Below are positions 40,535-49,503 of a DNA stretch of 64,000 nt, piece by piece. Location: NCBI GenBank assembly GCA_048814795.1, contig CP184673.1:248001-312000 (forward strand), given 5' to 3'. Every line of letters begins with the position of its first letter. Position 1 is the first letter of the stretch. Position numbers and translations under genes: made by a program. The notes beneath the pieces are model-generated. The model saw only the letters and a list, made by a program, of their open reading frames with translations. It was not told the DNA's origin and searched no databases. The DNA comes from Thermatribacter sp048814795. Its GTDB lineage: Bacteria > Atribacterota > Atribacteria > Atribacterales > Thermatribacteraceae.

Positions 40535-40774
40535 GTGAAAGGCTGGCAAATGAAAGAGCTTAAAGAACTTGTTACTCAAGCAGGAGGCACTCTCCTTCTT
40601 TGCGGTTCTCCAGAAGAAGCAAGAGAAAAAGCAAAAAACATTTCTGAAAAAGTAAAAATATTCCAGATAGCAGGCGATGTAAAACACTATATTGCGCTGC
40701 CAGAGGAAATAGATATTTCAGCAACTCTTGAACGGCTACGCAACAAAACCGCTCTGGACTTTCAGGAAATTTAA
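40535..40774 (+). CDS. Small protein of unknown function
   Basis: 79 aa; GTG at 40535 with AAGGGGGGG 8 nt upstream. Sequence MKGWQMKELKELVTQAGGTL, a short hydrophobic strand LLLCGS, then charged helices and KHYIALPEEIDIS. No family recognised; the alternating helix-strand pattern fits a small alpha/beta domain. It stands alone between element debris and the LacI operator region. Confidence 0.55.
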   Translation: MKGWQMKELKELVTQAGGTLLLCGSPEEAREKAKNISEKVKIFQIAGDVKHYIALPEEIDISATLERLRNKTALDFQEI

Positions 40775-40813
40775 AAAGAGAGTTTAGGAAGGTTTGTTAT
40801 ATCCATTCTTGGC

Positions 40814-40825
40814 GTTAACGTTAAC
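40814..40825. promoter_or_regulatory. LacI-type operator, upstream copy
   Basis: Perfect palindrome GTTAACGTTAAC. The same 12-bp core recurs 171 bp downstream before the LacI-family gene, a spacing close to whole helical turns, compatible with DNA looping. Confidence 0.7.
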
Positions 40826-40957
40826 AATAAAGATGAGCTCTGGGTTTGCACGGAAGCAAGCCATAAGTTCCCCTGACTTTTGGCCTCAAGAAGCAGGGAA
40901 ATTTCATGAAAACTAAACGGCAAGTAGCATTTTTAGAAAAAGAACCCTTGCTATATC

Positions 40958-41001
40958 TTGACAAAAACAAAGTTTAATTTTAGGTTGTTAACGTTAACAA
41001 T
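40958..41001 (+). promoter_or_regulatory. Promoter -35 and LacI operator before the rhamnose-type regulator
   Basis: TTGACA at 40958-40963 is followed by the 16-bp perfect palindrome TTGTTAACGTTAACAA at 40985-41000, which would cover the -10/+1 region. This predicts autoregulation by the LacI-family protein encoded from 41013. The 155 bp between the two operators shows no gene. Confidence 0.75.
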
Positions 41002-41012
41002 AGGTGGAAGCA

Positions 41013-42056
41013 ATGAAAAAGAGGACCACCATTAAAGATATAGCACGCGCGCTTGATGTATCAATAGGTACTGTCGATAGAGCGCTTCACAACCGCCCGG
41101 GAATCAATGAGGAAACCCGAAGAAAGGTTATAGAGAAAGCCCAAGAAATGGGCTACAAAACCAACAAGCTGGCAAGCACCTTAGCCAGGAGAAAAACCAC
41201 TTTGATCGGAGCAGTTTTTCCACGGAAAATAGAGTGCTTCTATGACCGCATAGAAAAGGGTATGAAAAAAGCCGAAAGAGAGCTTTTTGACTTCAACGTA
41301 AAGCTCATTTCTTGCAGACCAGAGCATCTGGGACCAGAAGCAGAAATGTATTTTCTAAATGCCCTAAAAAAAGAGAAAGTAGATGGTATTATTCTGTGTC
41401 CCGGGCACAGGACTAAACTCAATCCCCTTATCAACCAGCTTTATGAAGAAAATATACCGGTGGTTACCTTAGCTACTGATGCTCCGGATAGCAAACGCAT
41501 AACCTGTGTTTGTCCCGATGCTTACGAAAACGGCCAGATTGCAGGTGAAATGATGGCCAAAATGATTGATCAACCTGGTAAGGTAGCAATCCTCACCGGT
41601 TTTGAAGGCGTAGAAGACCACGAAGAAAAAATCCGAGGCTTCAGTCAGGTGATAAAAGAAATGGGAAAACACCTGGAAATCGCTGCTGTGGTAGAAACAT
41701 ACGATGAACAACTTATTGCTTACCAGGTTGCAAAACAACTGATTGAAAAGTACAACCAGGAACTACGAGGAATATACGTCAACACAGCTAATATATCGGG
41801 AGCTTGCAAGGCTGTTGACGAAGCAGGCTTAAGTGGAAAAGTTAAAGTGATCGGTTCTGGCATTTACAAGGACAACATTAGATACCTTCAGAAGGGAACT
41901 CTTCAAGCAGCTATCCCTCAATCTCCTGAAATTCAGGGTTACCAGGCAGTAATGATTTTGTACAAATACCTTAGAGAAAATTATCAACCACCACCTTTTA
42001 GCTATGTAAAACCCGAGGTTATTCTCAAATACAACGTCCATTACTTCATTCAATAA
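41013..42056 (+). CDS. LacI-family transcriptional regulator (rhamnose-type locus)
   Basis: 347 aa. HTH: TTIKDIARALDVSIGTVDRALHNRPGINEET; effector domain of the periplasmic-binding type 1 fold with LIGAVFPRKIECFYDRIEKGM, IILCPGH and GSGIYKDNIRYLQKGTLQAAIPQ. The TVDRAL recognition helix differs from the usual TVSR. The ATG at 41013 follows AGGTGG; the GTG at 41004 is inside that site. Two matching operators lie upstream. Followed by a mutarotase and a URO-D-like gene, and by remnants of a ribose-type importer that it may once have controlled. Confidence 0.9.
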   Translation: MKKRTTIKDIARALDVSIGTVDRALHNRPGINEETRRKVIEKAQEMGYKTNKLASTLARRKTTLIGAVFPRKIECFYDRIEKGMKKAERELFDFNVKLISCRPEHLGPEAEMYFLNALKKEKVDGIILCPGHRTKLNPLINQLYEENIPVVTLATDAPDSKRITCVCPDAYENGQIAGEMMAKMIDQPGKVAILTGFEGVEDHEEKIRGFSQVIKEMGKHLEIAAVVETYDEQLIAYQVAKQLIEKYNQELRGIYVNTANISGACKAVDEAGLSGKVKVIGSGIYKDNIRYLQKGTLQAAIPQSPEIQGYQAVMILYKYLRENYQPPPFSYVKPEVILKYNVHYFIQ

Positions 42057-42070
42057 AGGGAGGGTCTGAA

Positions 42071-42394
42071 TTGAAAAGATATGGCATGGTAATCAAAGTC
42101 AAACCGGAAAAGCTGGAAAAATACAAAAAATTACATCAAAACGTATGGCCAGGAGTGCTCAAAACCATCAAGGAATGTAATATTCGCAACTACAGCATTT
42201 TTTACAAAGATGGATATTTATTCAGCTACTTCGAGTATGTAGGTGACAATTATGAAGAAGATATGAAAAAAATGGCTCAGGACCCGGTAACTCAAGAGTG
42301 GTGGAAATTATGCAAGCCCTGCCAGGAACCACTGGAAACCCGGAAAGAGGGTGAGTGGTGGGCAGAAATGGAAGAAGTATTTCACGTAGATTAG
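42071..42394 (+). CDS. rhaM: L-rhamnose mutarotase family protein
   Basis: 107-aa RhaM-type protein interconverting sugar anomers. Conserved features: MKRYGMVIKVKPEKLEKYKKLHQNVWPGVL with the catalytic His, YSIFYKDGYLFSYFEY, and the Trp-rich TQEWWKLCKPCQEPL. TTG start with GGGAGGG upstream, 14 nt after lacI. The substrate may be rhamnose or another deoxysugar; no rhamnose isomerase, kinase or aldolase is in the window. Confidence 0.88.
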   Translation: MKRYGMVIKVKPEKLEKYKKLHQNVWPGVLKTIKECNIRNYSIFYKDGYLFSYFEYVGDNYEEDMKKMAQDPVTQEWWKLCKPCQEPLETRKEGEWWAEMEEVFHVD

Positions 42395-42401
42395 AAAAGG
42401 A

Positions 42402-43646
42402 GTGAAGGAGTTGACATCTCGAGAAAGGGTACTCAACGCCATAAATCACAAAGAAACAGACCGAGTCCCCATCGACCTGGGGGCAACACCCAGTTCAACT
42501 ATTTCGGCCATAGCTTACAACAACCTCAAAAAACATTTAAAGATTGCAAATGGCCACACCTGGGTCTACGATGTGGTACAACAGGTGGTACTGCCAGAGG
42601 AATGGTGTATCAACCGTTTCAATGTGGACGTTATCGACATAGCTCAGGCCTTTTTGAACGACGAAGAATGGTATCAGGCATTGCTTCCCGATGGAAGCCG
42701 GGCAGACTACCCAAAATGGTTTCGTCCTATTCCCGGAGAGAATGGTAGCCAGGAGGTCTATAAAAATGGGGTACTCATCGCCCGCATGCCCCAGGGAGCG
42801 ACTTTCTACGATCAGACCTTTTTCCCATTTCTGGATGGCTATCCTGAATCTTTCGAAAACCTTGACAAAGCAATGGAAATGGTCCACTGGGCAGCTCTGG
42901 TTCACACACCCTGGGACAGAGCCAACCACAAAGATTTCTGGACTTCCCTGCGCGAAGCAGCAAAGAACCTGCGGGAAAACACGGACAAAGCATTGCTAAT
43001 AGTCTGCGGGTGCAATCTTTTTGAATGGGGAACATTTCTGCGCCGCATGGATAACTTTTTAATGGACCTTTACCTTGAACCTAAGAAAGTCGAAGCCCTC
43101 CTGGATGCTCTCCTCGAGATACATCTGGCAACTCTGGAAAAAGTATGTCAATCCGTTGGCGACCTGGTGGACATAATACGTTTGGGAGACGACCTGGGAA
43201 TGGACACTGGCCCCTTCATGGCACCAGAAATTTATCGTAAATTTTTCAAACCCCGCCACAAAGCAATGTGTGATTTCATCAAGAAAAACAGTAATATGCA
43301 TATATTCTTGCACTCCTGTGGCTCCATATACAAACTTATTCCAGATCTCATCGAAGCAGGTTTTGAAATTCTCAACCCGGTTCAAACTTCAGCAAAAGAC
43401 ATGGAACCAGAACGGCTCAAGAGAGAGTTTGGCAATGATGTGGTTTTTTGGGGAGGAGGTTGTAATACTCGTAAAATACTCAATTTCGCCAGCCCCCAGG
43501 AGGTAAAAGACCACGTCAAGAAGCGTCTGGAAGTATTCAGCAAACAGGGAGGGTTTGTCTTCAACCAGGAACACAACATCATGCCTGATGTGCCACCAGA
43601 AAACATTGTTGCAATGTACGAAGCCATAGAAGAATTCTATAAATGA
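42402..43646 (+). CDS. Uroporphyrinogen decarboxylase/MtaA-like methyltransferase family protein
   Basis: 414-aa URO-D-fold protein: TSRERVLNAINHKETDRVPIDLGA at the N-terminus. Near the C-terminus HSCGSIYKLIPDLIEAGF and FWGGGCNTRKIL supply the His-x-Cys...Cys pattern that binds zinc in corrinoid-dependent methyltransferases such as MtaA. The Arg-rich substrate motif of true URO-D is not seen, so haem synthesis is unlikely. It follows rhaM in a LacI-controlled sugar locus with no corrinoid protein adjacent; its reaction is unknown. GTG (42402) or TTG (42411) start. Confidence 0.85.
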   Translation: MKELTSRERVLNAINHKETDRVPIDLGATPSSTISAIAYNNLKKHLKIANGHTWVYDVVQQVVLPEEWCINRFNVDVIDIAQAFLNDEEWYQALLPDGSRADYPKWFRPIPGENGSQEVYKNGVLIARMPQGATFYDQTFFPFLDGYPESFENLDKAMEMVHWAALVHTPWDRANHKDFWTSLREAAKNLRENTDKALLIVCGCNLFEWGTFLRRMDNFLMDLYLEPKKVEALLDALLEIHLATLEKVCQSVGDLVDIIRLGDDLGMDTGPFMAPEIYRKFFKPRHKAMCDFIKKNSNMHIFLHSCGSIYKLIPDLIEAGFEILNPVQTSAKDMEPERLKREFGNDVVFWGGGCNTRKILNFASPQEVKDHVKKRLEVFSKQGGFVFNQEHNIMPDVPPENIVAMYEAIEEFYK

Positions 43647-43700
43647 ATTGCGATTGCAGCATCAGTTGCTAAACACTCTCCTGGACAACAAGATAGCCTG

Positions 43701-44022
43701 GTACGCCCCGGCACTACACCTTACTTTGAAGAAGTCAAAAGGGTGTAGAGGCATTTGAAAAAGATTATGGAATTAAAGTAATCAAACAGATTGGGCCGGA
43801 CTGGAAACAAGCCAGTGAAAACGAGGGTGTGAAAGCCCTGGTAGCAAAAAAGAAGGTAAACCCATCATCCTGATCTCCTCGGACATGCCAGAGCTCGTCA
43901 AACTCGCCCGACGCATTCTGGTATTTAAAAATGGCAGAATAGCAGGAGAAATAGATGGCCTGAATGAAAGGGAAATGCCTTATCGAGAAGTTTCAGAAAG
44001 AATAGGAGTACTACTGGGGTAA
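43701..44022 (+). pseudogene. Fusion scar of a ribose-type ABC importer: binding-protein fragment joined to ATPase C-terminus
   Basis: Read in pieces, 43701-43747 encodes VRPGTTPYFEEVKR and, after one missing base, 43749-43850 encodes GVEAFEKDYGIKVIKQIGPD and WKQASENEGVKALVAK, the start of an RbsB-type sugar-binding domain. From 43855, in another frame, KPIILISSDMPELVKLARRI and the rest to the TAA at 44020 match the C-terminus of an RbsA-type sugar ATPase. An internal deletion has fused rbsB-like to rbsA-like sequence. Flanking 43647-43700 and 44023-44297 hold nothing that I can support. Confidence 0.83.
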
Positions 44023-44297
44023 GCGGTAAAACCTGGTCTGTTCTTAAAACTGCAACAGTAATAGACAGTAATTCCATATTGAGCAATTCCGAAGAAGTAA
44101 GCCACGATGCTGCAGAAAAGAACAAGCTCTTTTTTTCTCCTAATAAAACTTTCTTTCTGATAAATTTACTTTGCTTGCACTCTCGAGATTGAAAATTCAA
44201 GAGTGCGGCGAACATTGAAAACCAGCCTTACAAGCCTATTCTCCTCAAGAAAATCAATGTTTGCCTGATTTTCATGTTTCATTTTTCATGAAATTTA

Positions 44298-44326
44298 TTG
44301 ACTTTTTTGATACAAGATGTTTAAAT
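44298..44326 (+). promoter_or_regulatory. Candidate promoter of gntR
   Basis: TTGACT and TTAAAT separated by 17 nt. The spacer contains TTGATACAA, a half-site-like inverted TTG/CAA that could be a GntR/FCD operator. Confidence 0.5.
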
Positions 44327-44348
44327 TTTAGTGAGGAGAGATTCTATA

Positions 44349-45026
44349 TTGACGAAAATATTTAGAGAAAATCTCAATAACCAAGTTTACAATTTATTGA
44401 AGAAAAAAATAGTTCACTTCCGTTTCTCGCCGGGCTTGAGAATCAATGTGGAAGAAATCGCAAGAGAAATGGGAGTTAGTAGAACTCCTGTTTGGGAAGC
44501 TATAAGAAGATTGGAGCAAGAGGGTCTACTTAAGTGTGTACCGAAAAAGGGGGTCTTCTTGCGCGAAGCTGACAAAAATACAATCAGAGAGCTCTATACG
44601 GTAAGGTCGGTGTTAGAAAAATATGCTGGCAGAATTGCTGCAAAAGTCAGAACCGAAGAACAACTCAAAAGCTTAAAAGAAAACCTAATTGAGCAAGAAA
44701 AAGTCATTGTTAAGAAAGATTTGTACAAGTATTCTTTGCTCGACTTAGAGTTTCATCTTTCCATTGCCAGCATGTCAGCAAACCAAACTCTCAAAGAACT
44801 CCTAAAAAACCTCATATTTAAAGCTAGAGCTATGCGTATAGAGCCTATATTATTTGACCTCTATTTTGATCACATTAAAGTTTTTGAAGCGATTACCTCT
44901 CGAAAAAGCCGCCAAGCAGGAGAGATCTTATTCAAACACAACAGAAAGGTGATGAGAGAGGCCATTAGAAATGTCATAGAAGGAGGTGAGAACAAGAAAG
45001 AAATTCGTTCTGATTTAGAAGAATGA
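44349..45026 (+). CDS. GntR-family (FCD) transcriptional regulator
   Basis: 225 aa. Winged HTH: NQVYNLLKKKIVHFRFSPGLRINVEEIAREMGVSRTPVWEAIRRLEQEGLLK; the C-terminal FCD ligand domain is all-helical with DLEFHLSIASMSANQTL and the metal-type His motif. TTG at 44349 is chosen because GAGGAGAG lies 8 nt upstream; a GTG at 44331 precedes that site. Divergent in composition (AT-rich) from the genes before it and first gene of the branched-chain-type ABC operon that it probably regulates. Confidence 0.88.
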   Translation: MTKIFRENLNNQVYNLLKKKIVHFRFSPGLRINVEEIAREMGVSRTPVWEAIRRLEQEGLLKCVPKKGVFLREADKNTIRELYTVRSVLEKYAGRIAAKVRTEEQLKSLKENLIEQEKVIVKKDLYKYSLLDLEFHLSIASMSANQTLKELLKNLIFKARAMRIEPILFDLYFDHIKVFEAITSRKSRQAGEILFKHNRKVMREAIRNVIEGGENKKEIRSDLEE

Positions 45027-45065
45027 TTAAAAATACCTTTACTAACTAAAAGGAGGAAGGATAAT

Positions 45066-46301
45066 ATGAAGAAATTTTGGATAGGGGTTTGTGTGTTGCT
45101 TATTATAGTAACGGGTTTAGGGTTTGTTTATGCAAAAAGTAGTATCAAGGTAGGCTTAATGTTTGGCCTAACCGGAGCTGCTTCTCCCATTGGGCCAGTG
45201 CAACTTGATGGAGCAAAACTAGCTATTAAAGAAATAAATGAGAGCGGGGGCGTAAAGTTTAGCGGTCAGCTTTTACCTTTAGAAGTTGTTGTGAAAGACG
45301 ACGAAACAAAACCTGATGTTGCATTAAGAAGATTTAGAGAATTGGTATATCAGAATAAAGTTGACTTCATAGTGGGCCAAACTTTTGCTTCGATTTCAGC
45401 AGCTTTAAATAAAGAAGTCAAAAAAATACCAATAGCCTATTTCCCGGTAAACGTCGTTCCTCTAGGCATGTTCAAAAAAGGTGAAATAGCTCCTCATACT
45501 TTCGCTATTCACGGATCAGCTTATTGCGCAGGCTATGCAAGTGCTGCATATATAGTTAATAATCTAGGTCTAAAGAATGTTTACTTTTTTGGTCCGGCCT
45601 ACGCATTCGGTTGGGATCAATGGGAAGGCGCGAAGGACGCCTTAGAAAGGTTTGGCGCAAAGTATGAATATATAGAGTCACCAGTAGGCACAACTGATTT
45701 CACCCCTTATCTTACGAAAATAGCAGATGCTAAACCTGAAATAGTAATGTTGGCTCACTGGGGGAACGACGCTATCAACGTGCTTAAACAAGCCTATGAA
45801 GTGGGCCTAAAGGACAAAACGAAAATTTGGTTCAACTGGATGACGAATGTTTTTGGAAGTGGAGTTCCTGCTGAAGCTCTTGAAGGCGTTTATTCCTTAA
45901 TGTCCTGGTACTATGACCTAAATGGTTTCGAGGACGAAAGTGTGGTAAAGTCAACAGAAGAATTTTCCAGGAAATTTATCAAAGAGTATGGTTATCCCCC
46001 AGATCCTTATTCGTTAATGGCCTATCTTGGAGTCAAAGAAGCAGTAAGAGCAATAGAAATAGCACAATCTACCAAACCAGACGAAATAGCAAAAGCATTA
46101 TTAGAAAACCCTGATTTTGAATCTGTAAAAGGACCAGGAAAATGGAGAATTGATCATCAAGCTCTTTTCAAATATGGAGCCTTTGTGGTAATTGGAAAAG
46201 GACCCAATGAGCGTAAAGACCCAAAGTGGGATCTCGTGAAAATAATAGGTTACTACAGTGGAGAGGACTATCTACCTCCATTAGAAGAGCTAGGATACTA
46301 A
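45066..46301 (+). CDS. ABC substrate-binding protein, branched-chain amino acid/amide type
   Basis: 411-aa LivJ-like periplasmic binding protein: signal peptide MKKFWIGVCVLLIIVTGLGFVYAKS, then IKVGLMFGLTGAASPIGPVQLDGAKLAIKEINESGGV, the Leu/Ile/Val-type fold. Members also bind urea, short amides or aromatic acids. AAGGAGGAAGG precedes the ATG. With two ATPases, two permeases and a cysteine hydrolase in the same operon, an amide or carbamoyl compound is a plausible ligand (inference). Confidence 0.9.
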   Translation: MKKFWIGVCVLLIIVTGLGFVYAKSSIKVGLMFGLTGAASPIGPVQLDGAKLAIKEINESGGVKFSGQLLPLEVVVKDDETKPDVALRRFRELVYQNKVDFIVGQTFASISAALNKEVKKIPIAYFPVNVVPLGMFKKGEIAPHTFAIHGSAYCAGYASAAYIVNNLGLKNVYFFGPAYAFGWDQWEGAKDALERFGAKYEYIESPVGTTDFTPYLTKIADAKPEIVMLAHWGNDAINVLKQAYEVGLKDKTKIWFNWMTNVFGSGVPAEALEGVYSLMSWYYDLNGFEDESVVKSTEEFSRKFIKEYGYPPDPYSLMAYLGVKEAVRAIEIAQSTKPDEIAKALLENPDFESVKGPGKWRIDHQALFKYGAFVVIGKGPNERKDPKWDLVKIIGYYSGEDYLPPLEELGY

Positions 46302-46344
46302 TGAAACCTTTATACTCCTAAATTGGTCAACGAGAGGACAACCA

Positions 46345-47097
46345 ATGACGACTGTATTAGAAGCAAAAAATGTAACAAAAGCTTTTGGTCCTTTGGTGGC
46401 CGTGGATAAGGTTTCTTTGACCTTAACTAAAGGTGAAACTGTGGGCATAATAGGACCTAACGGCGCAGGAAAAACTACATTCTTTAATTTAATTTCCGGT
46501 ATGTTCCCCCCAGATGGGGGGAACATAAAATTCAAAGGAGAAAATATAACCCATTTACCTGCCTATCAAAGAGTAGAAAAGGGTATTGCTCGAACCTTTC
46601 AGCTAGTTTCGGTGTTAGAAGGGCTGTCGGTTTTTGAAAACGTTTTTCTCTCAACAATCAGGTTCGATAAAGCGTTTAAGAATCGTTTCGCTTTCTTTAC
46701 GAAAGATAGAAAAGCTTACTCAGACTTAACCCAAAAGGTTCTTAATACCCTACACCGAGTGAATTTGGAAGAATTATCTGATACAAAAGTGGCTAACTTA
46801 GCTTACGGCAACAAAAGGAAACTCGAAATAGCAATTGCTCTATCACAGAATCCCGAGCTGCTTCTCTTGGACGAACCGTTTGCCGGTTTAAGCGATGTGG
46901 AAATTCCAGAATTACTGAATCTCATTGAAGAACTCAAGGGTAAGCTCACCATATTAATAATCGAGCACAAAATTTCCTTCATCACCAGCGTCGTTGATCG
47001 AATGTGTGTCATGCACGAAGGCAGAATTATTTCCGAAGGTAAACCCTTAAAAGTTCTAGAAGAAGAAAATGTCAAAAAAGTCTACTGGGGTAACTAA
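46345..47097 (+). CDS. Branched-chain-type ABC transporter ATPase (LivG-like)
   Basis: 250 aa. Walker A GPNGAGKTTF, Q-loop ARTFQLVSVLEGLSVFENV, Walker B ELLLLDEPFAGLS and switch His IIEHKISFITSVVDRMCVMHEGRI. The signature reads LAYGNKRKLEIAIAL (NLAYG in place of LSGGQ), as in other LivG proteins. Ends shortly before the LivF-like start. Confidence 0.92.
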   Translation: MTTVLEAKNVTKAFGPLVAVDKVSLTLTKGETVGIIGPNGAGKTTFFNLISGMFPPDGGNIKFKGENITHLPAYQRVEKGIARTFQLVSVLEGLSVFENVFLSTIRFDKAFKNRFAFFTKDRKAYSDLTQKVLNTLHRVNLEELSDTKVANLAYGNKRKLEIAIALSQNPELLLLDEPFAGLSDVEIPELLNLIEELKGKLTILIIEHKISFITSVVDRMCVMHEGRIISEGKPLKVLEEENVKKVYWGN

Positions 47098-47098
47098 A

Positions 47099-47809
47099 AT
47101 GCTGAACAATTCCGACATTTTGAGCGTTAATAACGTAGATGTACACTACGGGAAAGCTAAGGCGCTACACAACATAAATTTGAAAATGCAAAGGGGAGAG
47201 TTCTTATTTATAGTAGGCAGAAATGGAGCTGGGAAAACTACGCTTTTAAAGACAATTGCGGGGTTTCTAAAACCTTCGAAAGGCAACATCAAGCTTGAAG
47301 GACAAGATATATCCAACTTACCACCTAACGCCATAGCTCGCCTCGGTATAAGATTGGTTTTTCAGGAAAAAAAAGTATTCAGTTCTCTAACTGTCAAAGA
47401 AAACATCGAAATAGCTGCCTATTCATTTAACGAAGACCTTAAAAAAGCCTTAGACAAAGTAATTTCATTATATCCAAAATTAAAAGACTTTTTACACGTC
47501 AAAGCTGGTAATTTAAGTGGTGGGCAAAAACAAATTCTTCTGATTGGCAGAGCACTAATAGGTAAGCCGAAGTTACTATTAATTGACGAGCCAACAGAGG
47601 GCATAGCCATCGGAGTAGCTAAAGAAATAGTAAGGGTTTTAAAAGAAATGCGAGGAGAAATATCTTTAATTATAGTCGAACAGAAAATACCTTTAGTACT
47701 TGAGATGGCAGACCGAGTATATGTCATGCGCGAAGGTAAAATCGGTGGAGAACTCAAAAGAGAGGAATTTCAAGCTGATATTGCTAAGCTTGAAAAATTG
47801 TTAACTTAA
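47099..47809 (+). CDS. Branched-chain-type ABC transporter ATPase (LivF-like)
   Basis: 236 aa. SVNNVDVHYGKAKALHNINLK, Walker A GRNGAGKTTLL, signature LSGGQKQILLIGRAL, Walker B LLLIDEPTEG, and an H-loop VEQKIPLVLEMADRVYVM in which Gln stands at the switch-His site, as is usual in LivF. The ATG at 47099 follows TGGGGT; a start 10 codons earlier lies inside livG. Partner of the preceding ATPase. Confidence 0.92.
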   Translation: MLNNSDILSVNNVDVHYGKAKALHNINLKMQRGEFLFIVGRNGAGKTTLLKTIAGFLKPSKGNIKLEGQDISNLPPNAIARLGIRLVFQEKKVFSSLTVKENIEIAAYSFNEDLKKALDKVISLYPKLKDFLHVKAGNLSGGQKQILLIGRALIGKPKLLLIDEPTEGIAIGVAKEIVRVLKEMRGEISLIIVEQKIPLVLEMADRVYVMREGKIGGELKREEFQADIAKLEKLLT

Positions 47810-47842
47810 AAATGAATACATATAACTAAGGGAGGTATAAGA

Positions 47843-48505
47843 ATGAGTGATCTTAAAATACCAGCCTCTAAAACTGCTGTAGTTTTAATTGAACCACAGA
47901 ATGATTTCCTAAAGCCAGGTGGTTCAATGTATCAGTTTATCGAAGAACAGCTTAAAAAGAGAAACGTTATACCCAACCTCGTAGACCTCATAAACAAAGC
48001 GAGAAACAAAGTAAAAAAAGTAATTTACGTTCCTTTTGAGCCCTTTGAACCAGGATTTCCCGAGCTCGATCCTGATGGACCTGCAATGATGGGCTTAAGA
48101 GGCTTGGAAATTGATATGCCCACTGGATGGACACTAAATGGCAAACCAGTTAAGGGAGCGTGGGTAAAAGGCACGCCAGGACCCGAGATTATTGATGAAC
48201 TGAAACCACAAAAGGGAGACATTATTGTCAGAGGTAAAAAGACCCTTGATGCTTTTTGGTCTACCGCTCTTGACTACATTTTAAGGGCAAATATGATTGA
48301 ATGGGTTGCCATTTGTGGTTTTCATACCAACTGGTGTGTAGAATCTACTGCAAGGTCTGCTTATGATAAAGGATACAGAGTTGTTGTAATCAGTGATTGC
48401 ACTGGTACTGATACTCAAGAAGAACAGGATTATGCAGAAAAATATATATTCCCCAAAATAGGGTTGGTTATGGACCATAATCAATTTCTTCAAGCTCTGA
48501 TATAG
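47843..48505 (+). CDS. Isochorismatase-like cysteine hydrolase
   Basis: 220-aa amidohydrolase of the isochorismatase/nicotinamidase fold. Catalytic Cys lies in HTNWCVESTARSAYDKGYRV; Lys in IIVRGKKTLDAFWST. The first catalytic acid is Glu (LIEPQNDF) where most members have Asp. Homologues hydrolyse biuret, ureidoacrylate, N-carbamoylsarcosine or nicotinamide. Located inside the LivGF/LivMH operon, so it probably processes the imported compound. AGGGAGG before the ATG. Confidence 0.88.
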   Translation: MSDLKIPASKTAVVLIEPQNDFLKPGGSMYQFIEEQLKKRNVIPNLVDLINKARNKVKKVIYVPFEPFEPGFPELDPDGPAMMGLRGLEIDMPTGWTLNGKPVKGAWVKGTPGPEIIDELKPQKGDIIVRGKKTLDAFWSTALDYILRANMIEWVAICGFHTNWCVESTARSAYDKGYRVVVISDCTGTDTQEEQDYAEKYIFPKIGLVMDHNQFLQALI

Positions 48506-48534
48506 AATACGCAGCCCTAAGGGGGGTGACAAAA

Positions 48535-49497
48535 TTGGATCAAAAAGGCTATTTGTTAACAAATAAGAAAGGGTTGTCGCAAAATATAAAGTATCTTGTG
48601 TTAATACTTTTAGGATTTTTAATACTTGCCTACTTTGTCACTCCCTTTAGGGTCACAGATTACATCATATTTTGCATATTTGTGATTGGCTTTGACTTAC
48701 TTTATGGCCACATGGGTAAACTTTCTTTTGGACATATGTTATATCTTGGAACAGGAGCATATGCCGCTGCTCTACTCAGTGAAATACTGGGAGGTAATCC
48801 TTTTTTAATAATATTGTTTGGATGTTTAGCAGCTTCTTTACTGGGTTTTCTTTTGGGCCCCATAATTATAAAAACCTCAGGAGCCTCATTCGCCCTAATA
48901 AATCTTGCGTTTAATCAAGTTGGTTACTTTTTAATATTAGTGCCTTTAGCAACCTATACCCGAGGAGACGATGGTTTACCCGTCTATTTCTCTAATATCG
49001 GTCCAATTGACTTAAATATACCCGCACATCGTTTTACATTTTCCTTGTGTTTTCTCTTGCTTGTATTCTATCTCGCTAATCGACTAATAAATTCACCGTT
49101 TGGAACTTTGATTCATGCCATAAAGAACAATGAATTAAGGGTAAATTTTATGGGATACAATACTTTTGTGATTCAATGGATTAACTTCTCAATCTCCGCC
49201 GGAGTAAGTGGCCTAGCTGGAGCTTTATTAGCTATAAACTATGGCTATGTAACTCCCAGTTTTATTGATCCCCACAGGAACGTTGAAGTGATTTTTGCTT
49301 CGCTAATAGGCAGTAGTGGGAGCTTGATCGGCGCTGTGATAGGTGGAACAATTTATATGTTGATAAGCAATTTTATAGCTGATTTCATAATTAGATGGGA
49401 AGCCTTTCTGGGAATAATACTCTTAATACTGGTCTTTAAATTCCGCCAAGGAATTTGGGGATTTCTTGAAAAGTTATTCACGGAAAGAGAGGGTTAA
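48535..49497 (+). CDS. Branched-chain-type ABC transporter permease (LivM-like)
   Basis: About 320 aa with eight or nine helices; GHMGKLSFGHMLYLGTGAYAAALL is the conserved LivM segment, with the ATPase-contacting region NELRVNFMGYNTFVIQ. TTG at 48535 has GGGGGG 7 nt upstream; the GTG at 48526 overlaps it. 29 nt after the cysteine hydrolase. Confidence 0.92.
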   Translation: MDQKGYLLTNKKGLSQNIKYLVLILLGFLILAYFVTPFRVTDYIIFCIFVIGFDLLYGHMGKLSFGHMLYLGTGAYAAALLSEILGGNPFLIILFGCLAASLLGFLLGPIIIKTSGASFALINLAFNQVGYFLILVPLATYTRGDDGLPVYFSNIGPIDLNIPAHRFTFSLCFLLLVFYLANRLINSPFGTLIHAIKNNELRVNFMGYNTFVIQWINFSISAGVSGLAGALLAINYGYVTPSFIDPHRNVEVIFASLIGSSGSLIGAVIGGTIYMLISNFIADFIIRWEAFLGIILLILVFKFRQGIWGFLEKLFTEREG

Positions 49498-49503
49498 CTC
49501 ATT

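Noticed and set aside
39484..40826. Intact att duplication flanking the recombinase debris
   Set aside because: I looked for a second copy of the tRNA-Ser 3' end downstream of 39580 and saw none, so integration at this tRNA remains inference.
42402..43646. Haem-pathway uroporphyrinogen decarboxylase (hemE)
   Set aside because: The family fold is shared, but the Arg-rich substrate motif of HemE is not visible, a zinc-type His-x-Cys...Cys pattern is present and no haem genes are nearby.
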